Source: Spodoptera frugiperda (taxonomy: Eukaryota; Arthropoda; Insecta; Lepidoptera; Noctuidae). From it: a stretch of 64,000 bases of DNA. Every line of letters starts with the position of its first letter. The first letter of the stretch is position 1. The position numbers and the translations under genes are program-made. The stretch lies in NCBI RefSeq assembly GCF_023101765.2, contig NC_064233.1:2480001-2544000 (forward strand), in the 5' to 3' direction. Shown here one piece after another: positions 1 through 15,500 of the stretch. Below the pieces are notes generated by a model. That model did no database searches and was not told the DNA's origin. It worked only from the letters and a program-made list of their open reading frames with translations.

Positions 1-506
1 GAGTCGCCGCCGTAGAGTTTGACGAGGAAGGCGGAGTGGTCATGTCGCAGCAGTCTTGCGGCGCGGCGCACGTAGCTGTGCGGGCCGCGCATGCCGGAGC
101 GCGCGAGGTCGGCGGCGCGCACGGACCAGGGGTCGGCCACGCAGTGCTGCAGCTGGCGCACGGCGATGCTGACGAGCTTGTCGAGCGTGTAGGCGGGGTA
201 GGCCTTGATGCCGAGCATCTCGCGCGCCGCGTCCTCGTAGGCGGGCGCGTCCATGTTGCCGTCGAGCACGGCGCGCACGAGGTCCAGCAGCACGGCGTAG
301 TAGTGCGCGGGCTCGGCGGCGGCGGCGGGCAGGTTGGAGGGCCGCAGGCGCAGCGCGTGCGCCACGGGGGGCCGCGCGGGCCGCTCGGCGTTGCGCGCGC
401 GCTGCAGGGCGGCGGCCGCGCGCCGCGCCGCGCCCAGCCGCTGGCACAGGGCTCCGTGCACGCGCAGGAACAGGTACCACGACGACGTGCACACAAACCG
501 GGCCTC
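1..506 (-). CDS. Sin3A: Sin3A coding exon 25, C-terminal Sin3 domain (cut by window edge)
   Basis: Residues 1096-1263 plus 2 nt. It opens EARFVCTSSWYLFLRVHGAL, equivalent to the family's 'NNWYIFMRLHQIL' segment, then HYYAVLLDLVRAVLDGNMDA and TLDKLVSIAVRQLQHCVAD. Third positions are nearly all G/C, and codon choice gives an Ala/Arg-rich segment at 1,118-1,150. The exon is still open at base 1, so the end of the gene lies to the left. Strong overlapping open frames on the plus strand at 36-563 are shadows of this GC-rich exon. Confidence 0.95.
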
Positions 507-3500
507 CTGGTGGACAAATTGAAGATAACATTAGTAAAAACATCACAAGAGAAACAAATTTAAGATATTCACACCCAAATAACTATTAATTCAGTGCTCT
601 AATATTTCTTAACATGAAAATATGAAGTACACAAGTACTACAAGCTACTTACATTAGGCGGATGATCTCTATAGTCCTCCTCGACGTCCTGCGGCTCCGA
701 CTTGATATCAGTCTTCATTGACATTTCCTCGTTACTACTAGTGCGCTTCACGCTGTTCGCTGAACCAATTGAGCTTTCTGTAATGCAAATACATAATATT
801 AATACTTATTCACATTCCAATAGTACATTAGTAAAGATTTTATTATTAAAAGAAGTGTTTAGAAGAGACATTTCAGTAGGAAGGCAGCATGCGTGTATCA
901 CCACCGACATTCTGTAGTTTGCACATCGCACGGTTTGTCATCATTGTCTCGAGAAATATTATTACATCATTAATCGAAAAAAATACTATTATTTCTAGAT
1001 AGTAGAATATCTGAATCTCGTAGAACATATACTTGATACTACAATGAACCAATTATTAAAGCTAATATGGATAGATAATGGAAAGCACCAAGTTTTTTAA
1101 CAGTGTTAACAGAAGATTTGTTAAAAGTTGAAATAAATAGTAATAAAGTAATAATTTACCTTTGCTATCTGTGTTATTATTGTTCTTGGGCTTGTTTTCT
1201 TTATTCTTATTGTTTTTACCGCTCTTGTCTGAAGCGTTGTCAGATTCTGATGACTGTGGACAAAAGAGAATACAAATTAGTTATATTTTAATGAATTTTA
1301 CTAATATTAAATATGAAACTTTGTGTATGTTTGTTATTCAATCACGTCAAAACGTCTGAAGGATTCGGGTTTGAAACAGTGGTAGATTATGGTTTGAATT
1401 AAGACATAGGCCCGCCGTTTTATCCCACGGGAACGTGGACGAACGTGGACGTGCACTAGCATATGCTAGAACCACATAAACACTAATTTGGACACCAATA
1501 ATTTTGCAGAGTAGTGAATATGTCTCAATAATATAAAAATTAAGAGTCAAAACCAAAAGATTATTACATTTATAAAAAGAATCATTCGAAATATCCAACT
1601 AATTAACCAAAAATGTCTATGAAAGAATGTGTTAAGGACGGATTAAGCAGCGTAGTTGGTTTCAAAATTAATTTAATGTATATGTATGTATCTTAGATCT
1701 TGAAGTGCTTACCTCTTGTTTCTCCTGCTTAACATCATTGGTATTCTTGTCTTCCGGGTTCTCAGTGGTCGGACTTCCCGGACTACCAGCCTCGTCTTTC
1801 TCTTCTGTACAACAAGGATATTTATTGTTAATATAATAGTGATAAGTAGACTTGTATATAATTTTTTATTGTAGCATCACATATTTTTATTTTCTTATAT
1901 GTTTAGAAGTATAGTTAAGCCAGTTTGTAGAAATTAAAATACTAATTTGAGGTATGTGAAAGTTATTTTAATATAGAAATTTAATGCTTGCAATAATTGT
2001 GTCATTTTAGATAAAAGTGAAATCTACACTGACTTTAGAAAAATAAATGTGATGTTTAAATATAGTTAAGTGAGACATTTCAGTAGGAAGGCAGCATGCG
2101 TGTATCACCACCGACATTCTGTAGTTTGCACATCGCACGGTTTGTCATCATTGTCTCAAAAATATCAGCAATATAAAATGTAACTTGGTTTTACGACATA
2201 CAACAAAATCAACTTAGATCACTTGTAAATAGAACTTAATATAACTTAACCTAGGTCAAGTTCGACGTGAAATGTTTGTAAACACATCACAAAGGCCTTC
2301 AATACCCTTAGTAAGAGTCTGTTTTGCTTCTAACGAAAACAAAACGAGAGCGCGTTCGACGCTGATTGCCTGGTTCACTCGAGTCGGCCAATCCAAAGGC
2401 TCTCGTTTCTATTACTTTAAACGTAAAGCAAACTCATACTAAGGGTATACAGAACCGTCACTAACTCCCACGCAATGCTTCAACGTAAAGTAAACTTGTA
2501 CTAAGGGTGCGGTAACACGGGATCCGAAATTTCCGAATATGGGATCCAGTAGGTGAATAGCGACTGTTGAGAGGCAAATCGAATCCGATTCTAACGTCGA
2601 AGAATCACCGGATCGATTCCATCGATACTGGAAATCCTTTATAGCATGTATTAACATCTTCTGTCCCCATTTACCTCTCAATCTTGGTTTAACCCGTTGT
2701 CTATCGTTGTAAAACTGTCGCTAGATCGCACGCGTAAAATTAACGCAATGTAGTTCTATTTGTGTCTTACATTTCGACATACAATCTTGGCTAAAGATAT
2801 AAAATAAAGTATTTATTCAACATACCTTCATCCCTCTCATCATCAGACAAGGGTTGTCGCGGATGAGCGAAGAGATCAGGCAGAAAGTGTCTGAGCAGTT
2901 GCTTGATGCGACGCTTCTCCGTCTTTTGAATGGCGGTCTGCCGCCGGGCGTGGTGTATCAGCAGTTCCGCTGTATCGCGAAGGATTTTTATTGCTGTTGA
3001 CAAAGAAATTATAATATTAGTATACAAGAAACAAGTGAACAGTGATATATAAAATAGTGTTTATGTTAAACAGGTTCAATGGGCTGATTGTGTGCTAAAT
3101 TGTGTGCAAAAATATCAGATAGATTGGTCGTCAGATTAAGGGATTAAACCCAAACAAACAAAGTCAAACTAAATAAAACTGTTAAAAAGTCACCAGACCA
3201 GAGGTATTACAAGTGCGTTGCCGGCCTTTTGGGGATTATTAATTTAAGGGTTGTTGCGGGAATCGAGGATCACGTTGCACGGCAGGTAATTGGGCCGGTA
3301 ACTTCACTCTTTCTGCTCGGCCGTGGTATCACTCCGGTCGAGCCGGCCCATTCATGCCGAAGCATGGCTCTCCCACACTTTACTTGTGTATATAAAAACG
3401 CGAGTGAAACTGTTAGAATAACACAAAAATTCACTTCCAATTCCTTCCATTAACATTACTAGTAGATTTGAAGGAAATAATTGACTTTAATTGTTACGCA

Positions 3501-6500
3501 TTACTAGTGAAAACGGAAGCTATACGGCGCAATGTAATGAGCTAATAACCGTTTAATTTCCTATCCATTATTATTGGTGAATAAGTGGATTTAACTTGCT
3601 TGTTACGAATATTGGGATGTTCTAAGTCTATTTAAAACTAATTTGAAAAAGTAGCTATATCCTTGAACTTCGTCCGCGCAACTAACTTTAGGCAGAATTC
3701 TTTTGTTCCTATTTTCATAAAAGCTCCTTTAAGCCAGGATCTACAGTAGATACAACCATGCAAACACTGGAACACTGAAGTCCGGCGCGTCCCAGGGACA
3801 TGAATGACTATCTTGGATCCCGCAACGAAATAAATCAGAAGATATTATTAGAAGAGAAAGAAATAGAAAACGATAGTTTCCACTCTCCTTTACTTATTCT
3901 TTACAAATGTATGTGAATATTGTTGATAATATTAGATCACCATGTGACCAAACTATATTATCCTTTTATAACAACATATAGGTATATATCATCCAAATAT
4001 ATAATTATAAAATGACATAACAATACATAATAAACAAGGAAAATCTGTTCAGATTGGCGCGCAATTTGTTTGTATACGTAATTCGCGCGCGACCTTCGGT
4101 ACAAGGCCGCATGACGCAACGCTCGCTACAAACTTTATATAAAGAGCCGATCTAGTTTATTTATAGACTGTGAATAGGTAAATTGTTTTGTGTAGGTGTT
4201 CACGTTCGATTCTCGGGGAAAGGAAAGTGTTTTTGTGTTATTTTTGTTTGGTTGGTGTTTCCGAAACGTGTTTATTTCAATATTTCTATTTAGCATTATT
4301 TTTATCGTGGATTACGTGATGGTAAGCAATCGGCGCTAATCGTAGAGACCCCGCAACTCCTTAGCAATTACAAACGCATTACCAGACTTTTGGGGATCCG
4401 GGATTTGCAAATCTCTCACACAAGGGATGCTTAACGTCGATTTTCTGTAAATCCACCCACTGGTGGTATCACTCTTATTTATTATGGTATAAGCCGGTAA
4501 ACGAGCAGACGTATCACCTGATGGTAAGCAATCGCCGCCGCTTATGGACACTTGAAACACCAGAGGCGTTACAAATGCGTTGCTGGTTTTGGGGGTTAGG
4601 AATTGTTGAGGGAATCAGGGATTGCAAAGGGGAGTAATTGGGCCTCAGGTCGCGCCGGTCAACTTATTATGAAGCATTACACCTAAACTTCTACTAATGT
4701 TGAAACTTATTAACCCTAAATGTTAAACCAGACGATATGGTAGCCAAGCACCATCCTATTATTATTATATAGTATAAAAAAGAATATGTCCTTACCTTCC
4801 TGCCGGCTTTGCATGTTGTAATCGACCACAACATGAGGGCCAGGCCGCCGCGCCGCGAACGCAGACTCGACTTCGTTAAACAGAGACTTCGACCGCATTG
4901 CTTTCAGATCATTCTGCTTGAAGTTAATCCCTTGATGGTCGAGGGATTTCAGGTAATACTTCTCGTTCTGTTCGCGCCATTGCTTGTTGAAGCCCTGTGG
5001 AAGAGATGTGGGGTTTAGTTACTGAAAATTTATGTGTTTGTGTGACCATTTATTTATGGCACGACGGGGTCAACGCCTATGAACGCTTACAACACTATGA
5101 GGGTGTTTAAAAATGTCAATGAATCAAAGTTTTGTCAAAATAGGAGCTAAAAGTTTGTGAACATCAAGGGATCTAAGGGTCTGGTATAATATTTTTGATA
5201 TTTTCGCCACCAAACCATGCTCCTATCAAGAAAGACAATATGGTTGCCCTTTTATGTCACAAATAAAAATGTAGTCTTTCCCTAAAGTATGCAATCATCT
5301 CCATTATCAGCCTTTAATGTATAGTTGTCATTAATCTTTGTACTTGCTGAAGTCTTTGACTACCCAGCAAACTGTCGTGAAATCGGCTATGTTAACCCGT
5401 TGTCTGTCGGAACGCAGATCTACGCGAGACACAATGTGTTTTCTATTGTGTCTTATATACCGATAGACAAGAGATTAACGACCCTCTCATGCAGTGCGTA
5501 CAAAAGAAACATTAAATAATATCTAAAACATATGTGAATGTTATTTACCTTCTGCGCCTCCCGCCATTCATCTTCCTTAGCCTTTAGCCGGCGTAGCACG
5601 ACTGGCACGGCGACCACGGGGTTCTTCTTCAAACCGGCTATGATGTCTACAGCCTGTAAACGAAATAAACATTATTATATTGGCAATTAGACATACTATT
5701 GTTTAGATATTAATACCAGATGCAACCCTTTCTAGATATACAATACAAAATTATACATTTTAAATAAACCCTGGATGCATTTAAAAGACAAGATTTTCAG
5801 ATAAACATTACAACCAGACCAGAAACAACAATTTGTGGATCGGTGCGTGAATCGAACTCGCCATATACGTTGCGAAACAGCCGATAATACCACTGCACCA
5901 ATAAGTTGTTGATGATTGATGATAACTTTGAATATTAGGATTTTGTCTTTAGTACATGACATTGAATATATCAGAAAGCTGTGCAACTGGTGCTTAGCAT
6001 TACAACTTTAATAACTATATTATACCGCGTTTCTATCTACATAATAAAGCTAAAATTCTACACTACTAAATAACTGAGCGCTTACTCTTGAAACCAATCT
6101 CAATGTCAATGCAATATCAATCCAATAAAATCTCAACTACGTAAAAATTTTACAATATCAATGTCCATCGATCGGAATTGGATTCAAGAGTAAGCCACCA
6201 GTTGTAGTTTGCGTTAATTCTACTGTTTACTAAGTCTTTAACCATTCCTGCCCTCAAACAACTATTGACGAATCATGCTAGAATTAGTTCCATGCGGGAA
6301 TCGAACCCGTATCACGTAAGCGTAGTAGTTTATTGGCTATTGTGTAAACCAACTTGCCTACAAACTACACAACTACAATTGACTACCTAACCGCCGTCCT
6401 CAGAGTCATTTAATGGTTACTTAACCCAGTCCTTAGCAATTGTTTCCGGAACAAAATCGTTACTAAGGAATAGTTTAAGTAATCATTAGATGACTCTTGA

Positions 6501-9500
6501 GTATGACAGTAAAGGAGACAAAAGTGCACATATACAATGTACACCCACTTTTCACCATTAAGTCCCCTGTAATAGGGGGTGAGTCTATTACCATATTCTA
6601 ACACTACAGTAAAGCTACACAAACTAAAAGCACAACAGTGCATAGTGCAATAATATAAACTAAAAAATATAAATAAATAAACCGTAACCCAACTTACAAA
6701 CTAACTAAAAACTAAATATAAAAGAGCAGAGACGAAGGCATGCAATGCTGTGTATAAATAAACAAAATGCAAAAATAATAAATAGCAGTACTACGGCATT
6801 ATACTTTTGAAGCTGTGGTTGGGCAAATTAATGCTAATATTGGTAGTTAGACAATGTTTTTGTATGGAAACTGCTGAGCTGATTTAGATAAATACTTGCA
6901 TCTGTAAATCGGTATAGTTAAAATATGTATTATTTTGGTTTCTACATAGAATAAAAAGTGTCTTTTGCAGATTTTACAAAAAAACTGCATTTCCACAGTC
7001 AGCAGCAAAAATTTTCAAGCATTTTACGACTTTTTACAAAACAATAACATTATTAAATTGGTCCCCAAAGGTGCAGTTTTCAAATATAGCAGTGTTTTTG
7101 CTATACAGACTAATATTTGGTATACAGACAGGGTATGAGCTGACTTGGGTGATAGGATACTTTTTATCCCACAGGAACGCGGGCGAAACCGCTGGCAGAA
7201 GCTAGTATCTTATTATAACTGGTATAATCTACAGTAGCAGCGCAACAATCGCCGCGTCGTGTGTCGCGGAATGCTGCTCATGAAAATGAGCCTCTAGCAT
7301 GGCTTGAAACTAGTCGAGTTCCTCGTCAAACAGTTACGTGAGGAAGCCGATAACATAATAATTAATTTGGTATAATCTACTTTTGAATACCGACTTTGCC
7401 CAACCCAGCGGTAAATACAGGCTGTGTTATAACACAGTAAGCCTGCGTTCCTAGTTTGCACAGCATGCCTAGTAGTCCGACTCGATCGTACCACCTTATC
7501 ACCGTAAATCCGGCGCAGCGCCCTCTGGTGTATGGTGGGCGAGTGTCCGCCGAGACAGTCGTCCAGCCGGTACTTGGCCGCGTCCTCTGTCGTCATGCGG
7601 GCAAGCTTCTTCTGTACGCCTTCCAGTACGCGGATGGTTGACGCGTTCGTTTCTATTACCACGTCCAGCTGGAAAGAGGGAGAGTAGGAGTTTAGTATGG
7701 TTTGATGATAATTTTTGTCTGTTCGCGAATGTTAATATTATAAATGTGAAAGTCTTTGTGATTGTGTGTTTGTTACTCAACGTCAAAGCAACTGAAAGGA
7801 TTGGGATAAAATTTAAAACAGAGATAGATTATGGTCTGGAATAACACGCAGGCTACTTTTTATCCCAAGGGGATGCGAGCAAATCCGCGACTAGAAGATA
7901 GTGTTGTTATATATGTAGTATTTTACCAAGAACTGCAGCTCAAACTCAGTGGTTTGTTACTGATGATGCTTATGGATAGCAGTAGATTAAACAGAACAAT
8001 TCGAATTTTAAAGATAATGTTGTTTATTCAATCTGATTTCTCATTTGATTTAAAACATCTCTATGTAAAACAGAGATATGTGGCTATTTAGTGGACATAG
8101 AGATGGACATAGTATCTATACTATATTATAAAGCTGAAGAGTTTGTTTGTTTGTTTGTTTGAACGCGCTAATCTTCGGAATTACTGATGCGATTTGAATA
8201 ATTATTTTTGTAATAAATAGTGCATTTATTGAGGAAAGCTATAAGCTATAAAACATCATACCATAATCAATACGAGCTAAAAAGAGCGGGTGAAACCGCG
8301 TGGAAGGAGCTAGTAACAAATGTACACAGTGTATTGCCAGTTTTTAATAACGACAATATCTGTGAGGCTGACTGAGTAGTTAAGATGTGAGAGCTGAAGA
8401 TCAAGTAGCGTCATTTTGAAATATGACCATATACCAGTATAGCAGTGTACAGACGTCCAGAGCCGACAACGAAACTAATTCAGCATCAGATCATATCGGA
8501 TTTGTCGGTTAAGTCTGTCTGGTAATAGATGACTATAATGACATTTAACTTTCTCTGTCTACCTAACTACACATATGTTGCTTTATCGAATCGACAAAAA
8601 CATGTAATGGATATCAATACCAACCTCGAACCTCTCATCCTCGCAGCGGTAGATGTACTCCTCGTACTGCGTCTTGCGGCTGGTGACGAAGGTGGAGTCC
8701 TCGCTCCAGGTGGGGAAGGACACCCACGTGTCGTTCAGCACCTCGCGGCACAGCGCCGTGCGACCAGAGCAGCGCCGCGCCGCCGCCTCGCGGGGCAGCG
8801 CGCAGTACGACGTGCCCAGGCGCTTGCATGTCGATAAATCTGTAAGAGTATAGTTTTTTTAATATAAATGTTGAAGAAAATCATTTCTTTGTTATCTTGG
8901 TCTAAAAGTGAAAGAGGGGTATAGAATTTGTCTTGTCTTTTTAACTATTTAATGTATGCTCTTGCTAAGTGTGAAAATCATGACAAATCTAGTCTAATTA
9001 GGACTGTCACAGAGGGCAGTCTAAAACTACAAAATATTACCTCCTAAGATGTTTACATACTTCTTTAGCAAAAGCTTAACTCATCATTATCATCACATTA
9101 TCTATCACACATCCACTGATGACCATAAGCCTCCTCCAATGAGTTCCAATGAGTTCCATAGAGAACGATTGGAAGCGACCTGCATCCTGCTTTATCTCAT
9201 ACAGCATCAAAAAGCCTTCTTTACCATCCCACGCATTCATCCACACACATAATCCTTCATAATCATCATTTCCCAAAGAAAAAATCAATGTATAATTACC
9301 AATATCCATGGCGGCGTCCCCCTGCGGGCGGTCGTGTCGCAGCTGCGCGCCGAGCGGTCCGATGGGCTCGTACCGCAGCTTGGGGTCGGCCGCCGCGGGC
9401 CGCTCGCGCTCGAACACCACGCCGCTGGCCCCGCCGAACGTAGCGCTGTTGTAGCTCGTGCCTACAAGTGGAAGGTATGGGTTTAGTTGTTTTGTTATTA

Positions 9501-12500
9501 AGTTCAATATTATGTCTGAATGAAGTGCAAATATGTTTATACACCGAACATATCGCTCACATATTTCGTATATTTTACCTTGAAGTCAAGGTATAGCAGT
9601 TTTTTATTTTAACTTCAGTATTTTGAATTAAGCTAAATTTTTAGGTAATATTTCTAAAAGTTCACGAAATACAACAACAAATTATGTCGTTATTTAAAAA
9701 ATATATATATAATAGACTACATCTAAGACTGTCTAAAACTGAAGACACTAAAGAGATAGACATTGAAATTAAATCAAAGACATCTTCCAAACAACTCATA
9801 TCTCTACTGAGGCATAAAAATGCAATAGTCTATCTATATAAAAACCAAATACCGTAAAACAGAGTGAATAGATACAAGAGAGATGAATAAAATGGTGGGA
9901 AAATGTTTTAACATCTATTCACCCCATTCCTGTATCTATTCACCCTCTGAGTGTCCATTCACCCCATTTTACCATTATCAAATTTAATTCTTTGACTTAC
10001 CGCTATGCAAAGTATTAGTAGGAGTGTGTGGGGGTGAAGGCGGTCCGAGGAAGTCCTGCAGCCACTTCTGCAGCTCCGGGTGGCGGCACAGGAACGGCGC
10101 CGTCACCGACAGGAGCTCCGACGACGATATTATCTCGTTTGTGAATAGTAATAGACATCTGCCAACAATTTTATACCGTTAGATATTGAATACAGGTGAA
10201 TTGTGGTTAGGAATGTAGTTAATGTTATTTTAAACGTGTTAATGTCGGTAGATTTGGCTACTTAAAACTAAAAAATGTGTCAAACTATCTTTATATGCTA
10301 CAATTTGACTAGCTTATGCCAGCAGTTTCGCTCGCATTCTCGTGGGTAAAAAACTATTCTATCAACTAAGTCAGCTCATAGCTTGTCTGTATGTATACCA
10401 AATTTCATCAAAATCCATTCAGTAGTTTCAGCATGATTGACGGACAAACATCCAAACAATGAAACTTTCATATTTATAATATTAGTGTGATGTTAATAGC
10501 CAAAATCTACCGACAAATATGTGATAACTGAGACATTTCAGTAGGAAGGCAGCATGCGTGTATCACCACCGACATTCTGTAGTTTGCACATCGCACGGTT
10601 TGTCATCATTGTCTCAAGTTCTAAGTAGCATATAATTCGTAAATTGGATAATTTCGACATGGTTGCAGAATTTATTTAATATTTAATGAGTGTTTGTGGA
10701 CTTTACAACATGTGTTGTGTCATGGACAAGTTCATTGACCTTTTGTTTTTGAAATGTTTACCAATAAAGACTGCAAATTGCATTTATATTAAACTAGTTC
10801 TAGACTGGTTATTTTTATCGGTTTTTGAGACACATATGGGGCTATGTGTCTCTTACATGGGACTCTTAACATAACTAGTGAAAAGAGTGTGTTACATTGT
10901 ATATGTGCTCCTTTACAATAAATAGGAAGATGTTTTTAATGTCATAGGAGACAAATGAAAAGACTGATCCTCTGATGGTAAGTGATCAGCGCCAGTCACA
11001 GGTGTGTTATCGGCCCTTTAAAACGGAAATACCGCCGACGATATTATGTTTTCACAAACAACAATTATTATTTTTATCAACCATTTCTCCTATAACCTAA
11101 TACTACTGTTATTATAAAGCAAATATGTTCTCATATCATAACAAACTCACCTCAAAAAGTTATCATAGACATGTTGCGACCTCAGAGCCTTGCGCGCCCT
11201 GTCGAAGAAATTGAACTCATGCACCGTGGCGAGCTTGGAGGCTTCGGCGTAGGACACGTCGCGGACCGTAGCCCCCGTCAGGCCTGATAGACGAGACTTC
11301 TTTGCCGGGGGTGCGCCGACTGCTGTTGGGCGAAATTTGTTTATTAATACAAGTTCAATCATCATAAAACATATATATTTTCACTGTTTACATAGTTAAT
11401 TGTTAAATACAGATTAGCCTAAGGTATTTTGTATATTACTGTTATTTTCATAGTGCAATATTACTGTTTTTATGTTCGTGACACCAAATAAATAGTTTTC
11501 TATAAAACATATTTGATGATTGTGATTCTTATGACATTTATTGACTACAAACTGCTTCTCTTTATTGCATTTTTGACTTATAATCGTGATTAATTTGTGT
11601 ATGGACTTAATTTAAAGGCCCTTTCTGTCCCCTTTGAAGTTTTAAGGTTGTTCTATGTACTAGTTGAAATAAATAGGTCCTAGTACACTGAAATTTGATT
11701 ATTTTCAACCCATACATTACTAGTGGTTTATTTATTATTATTTTTCTTGTAAGACATTATATCAAAATATCTTGTAAGACTGCTACACAATCAAATGGGA
11801 TTTATTCTGTAATTACAGTTGTAGTAAGTGAAATAAAATAAATAAATTATGTTTCCTACCCTTTCAGAGATTAAAAAGCAAGACGTTATATTGACCTATT
11901 GTTTTCTAAACCAATAGACAGTTAATTATTCAACCTTCTCTACAGACAGTTGACTAAGACACAACTAATTGACCTGTACCTATAAATTAATGAATATTAA
12001 TAAACTTACCCATCTGGCTAGATGACGTGAAGCTGGGAGATCGTTTGAGATGATGGTGCGCTTGCGGCGGAGCTGACACCGAGCTGGATGTGGAACCTGT
12101 GTGCTTCGGCAGCTGCTGTTTAGAGAAAAACACAATCAATTTAGTTATATTTTCCTTTGTAGTCAAATCTATACAAATATTATAAAGCTAAAGAATTTGT
12201 TTGATTGTTTTTTGTTTGTTTGAACGCGCTATAATCTCCTGAACTACTGGTACGATTTAAATAATTATTTTTCTGTCGTATAGTGCATTTATCGAGGAAG
12301 GCTATAGGCTATAAAACATCACGTTATAACCAATAAAAGTCAAGCAGAGCGGGAGCGCGCGGAAATAGCTAGTAAATTATATAACTAAAGTGTTTGGGCA
12401 TTGTACAAGACAGATGTCCATGTCCCTGGGACTTCAGTGTTTCGATGTTTTCATGGTTGTATCTACTGTAGATCCTGGTGCACATGAGTCACAGCGGTTA

Positions 12501-15500
12501 TAGGAGGTTGTGCCTTGTCCCAATATAAATACTGAGTTATGTGTCATTAAAATATAGGCTAGTTATCTATTAAGTCTGTTATTAGAAATTTAAACAAACA
12601 AATCCAATTTAATCTAAACAAACCCCATATAGGAAATCTATGTTACATAGTCCAGTACATTATGTATATAGAATCTACATCCCCAGCTGTTCAACCGGCC
12701 TCATCTAGCTATTTGAAATATTGACGTGTAAAAGTATTATTTTATAACCTACTTTGCAAAAAATTTGCAAAAACAAAATAAAAACTTAAACTCGATACAT
12801 CAACATTACAAAAACAGGAACAATAGTAATTCCACTATCAGGCAGTGTAAACAATGTTATCTTGCGACCATTAGCCAAGAAACACAGTATCAGTGTGTTT
12901 TATCATATTATCTGATACCGCACGTACGAGCCAGTCTCGTAATGACACTGCTTTGAAATCACGTGTCTTCCTTGTGATAAGAATTTCAATAATATTAGGT
13001 AACTTATTTTTGTAATGTTACTTAATATTATTAAAAATAGAGAGGGTTGTGGTTTGTAATGTCACGCGTTATGTTAAAGGGAATTTCAGTTACGTGAAAC
13101 AAATACAAAGAGATATCTCTTTGTATTTGTTTCACGTAGAATATTTGCTTTCATTGTGTTTTAGTTATTTTGACATGTTAAATATAGTGTTGTTATATTG
13201 CACGACTCTCTAACCAGCCCTTTTTTTAGGTGGGAAAATCATCCAATGACTTCTGCCGCCTTGAGTGAGGCGAGAGGGAGTGACAGACTCTTACTGACCC
13301 AAAACCACCCTGTTCCTAGTCCTGCTTTTGAGCTGGAGCTCCGGTAACCCGCTAGGTAGTCCGCAACTCCGGATCAGGCATCAGCCCTACTGGGCCCCGT
13401 CTGTGGTGGTCTGATGGCTCTCTAACCAGCCCTAGAGCAATGTTTACCCCACGTCCTGCCTACCCCAATATAAAAAATGGAGTGTATACTCACAGGAGCG
13501 TGGTGGTGATGGGGCAGATGGTGCGGTATGGGGGCGTGGGGAGCGTGCGGCGCGTGCGGCGGGGAGGCGCCGCCCGGGAACCGCTCCGACTCCGACTCCA
13601 CGCGGGACGACTGCGGATACATACTAGTATTAGGATCTCTTCAGATATAAAAATATATGAGTCATTTTTTAGGAGGCTTAGTTCGTTAGATCTAGACGCC
13701 AGATCTAGGATGAAACGTGTCTAGATTCTTGAATGCACATCTTTCTTTTTCAAACACTAGAAAAAGAAAGATGTGCATTATACATTACACAGCTGCTTTT
13801 CCACCAGACATGTGCTATATATAGCTATGCTGGGAAGATGTATTAGCTAAGTTGTGAAACTGTATGACCAGTTTCACTGATACTTAGGTATGTAGCTGTG
13901 TAAGATGTAGAAAAGCACCCAAAGTTGTTGTTTATTGTATCAGTTACAAGACATTCACTGCTGTATAAGCTACCTCCAACAGCTTCATGATCAGCCATAT
14001 TTGAATGGTATTTTTTAACATTAGTCATAAAGACTTATATCTTATTATATCTCCTATTATATCTCCTATTTTAATTAGTAGCCACCCAAGAAAAAGGAAA
14101 TAGAATCTTCAAAACCTTCAGTGATCTAACTATAAATCCCAGATTATTTACCAAACATAAGAATAATAGTAAATCCCCTTTACATAAACCATAATTCATC
14201 AATTATTATGTTATGAGTCTCTAGCATGGCTTGAAACTAGTCGAGTTCCTCATCAAACAGTTACGTGAGTAAGCCAATAACATACCTAATAATTAACTTA
14301 GTATGTCTCACGAAAGTTATAATAGAACCTTAATTCAGTAGCGAACATATTTTTGCTAATAATGACAGAATATGTACTTTATGTAGAGTATATAATAATT
14401 ACCTGATGGTGAGCAGGCACGGGCGGCGAGCGTACATGCGGGTAGTGTCGCTCGCGGCTCTCCGGCGCGGGTTTGGTTACCGCCTTAGCATCAGGAAGAA
14501 ACTGACCGAACTCCGCCAGCAAATCATCTTGGTTTTCGAACAGTTTCGCCACCTGATGGTATAAGGATAAGGTTAGATTCATAATATTTAATTATAAATG
14601 CTAGTTTACTATTTATTATTCTAAGTCGAAACATACTACAAAATTATAGTTAAAAAATACCATTTCAACATAATCAACATGCTTCAGCACTGCTAGGCCG
14701 GTTCGACCGGAGTGATACCACGACCTCAGAGAAAACCGACGTGAAACAACGCTTGCGTTGTGTGAGTGAGATTACCGGACACCCAATTACCCCTTTCCCA
14801 ATCTTCCCAATCCCCGATTCCCCAACAACCCTTAAATTCCTAACCCCCAAAAGGCCGACAACGCACTAGTAACGCCTCTGGTGTTTCGGGTGTCCATGGG
14901 CGGCGGCGATTGCTTACCATCAGGTGATCCGTCTGCTCGATTACCGTCTTTTTCATCTAAAGTACATCAAAATGAACAAACCTGTGAGTACACCTCCTGC
15001 TCCGTCTGCTGCTTAGCTTGAGGTTCCTTCATCTCGCGGTGTCCGCGTTGGTAAGCGTGCAGGATTTCCAAAAACCTCTTGTACTTGTCCGGTTGTCTCG
15101 AGAATCGGGACTGTAATGAAATTATTTGTGTTAGAAACTTATATTTATACTAAAGCTTTGAAGAAACTCGTTTGGTTAGAATCAGAACTCAAAAGAGCAG
15201 CCGCTAGTTTTTATCATTAAAAATCAATCGGTAATTAATTTCATCATTATATTGTGGTATTCAGTCACATCATATCAACAGCCTATTTCTTTTTTGAGTT
15301 GTTCCGTGCGGGAATCGAACCCACTACACGTTGCGCAGCAGTAGGTTGCCAACCATGCAGTCAGTGGCCTCTAAGGGAGTCACCGCTGAGCCCTCTGCTC
15401 ACACAGAAGATCGCTTATTCACGACGCTTTCTCAAAGCGGTTTGGCGATTTTATACAATGCATGGATGGCGATTTTATATAGCAATGAACATCTTGAGGC

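Noticed and set aside
36..563. 175-codon plus-strand open frame and a 168-codon minus-strand frame in another register
   Set aside because: Both are shadows of the GC-rich Sin3A exon 25; the true frame matches the conserved Sin3 C-terminal region and joins exon 24 in phase.
7831..8091. 86-codon plus-strand open frame in a Sin3A intron
   Set aside because: Begins inside a family I repeat and shows no conserved features.
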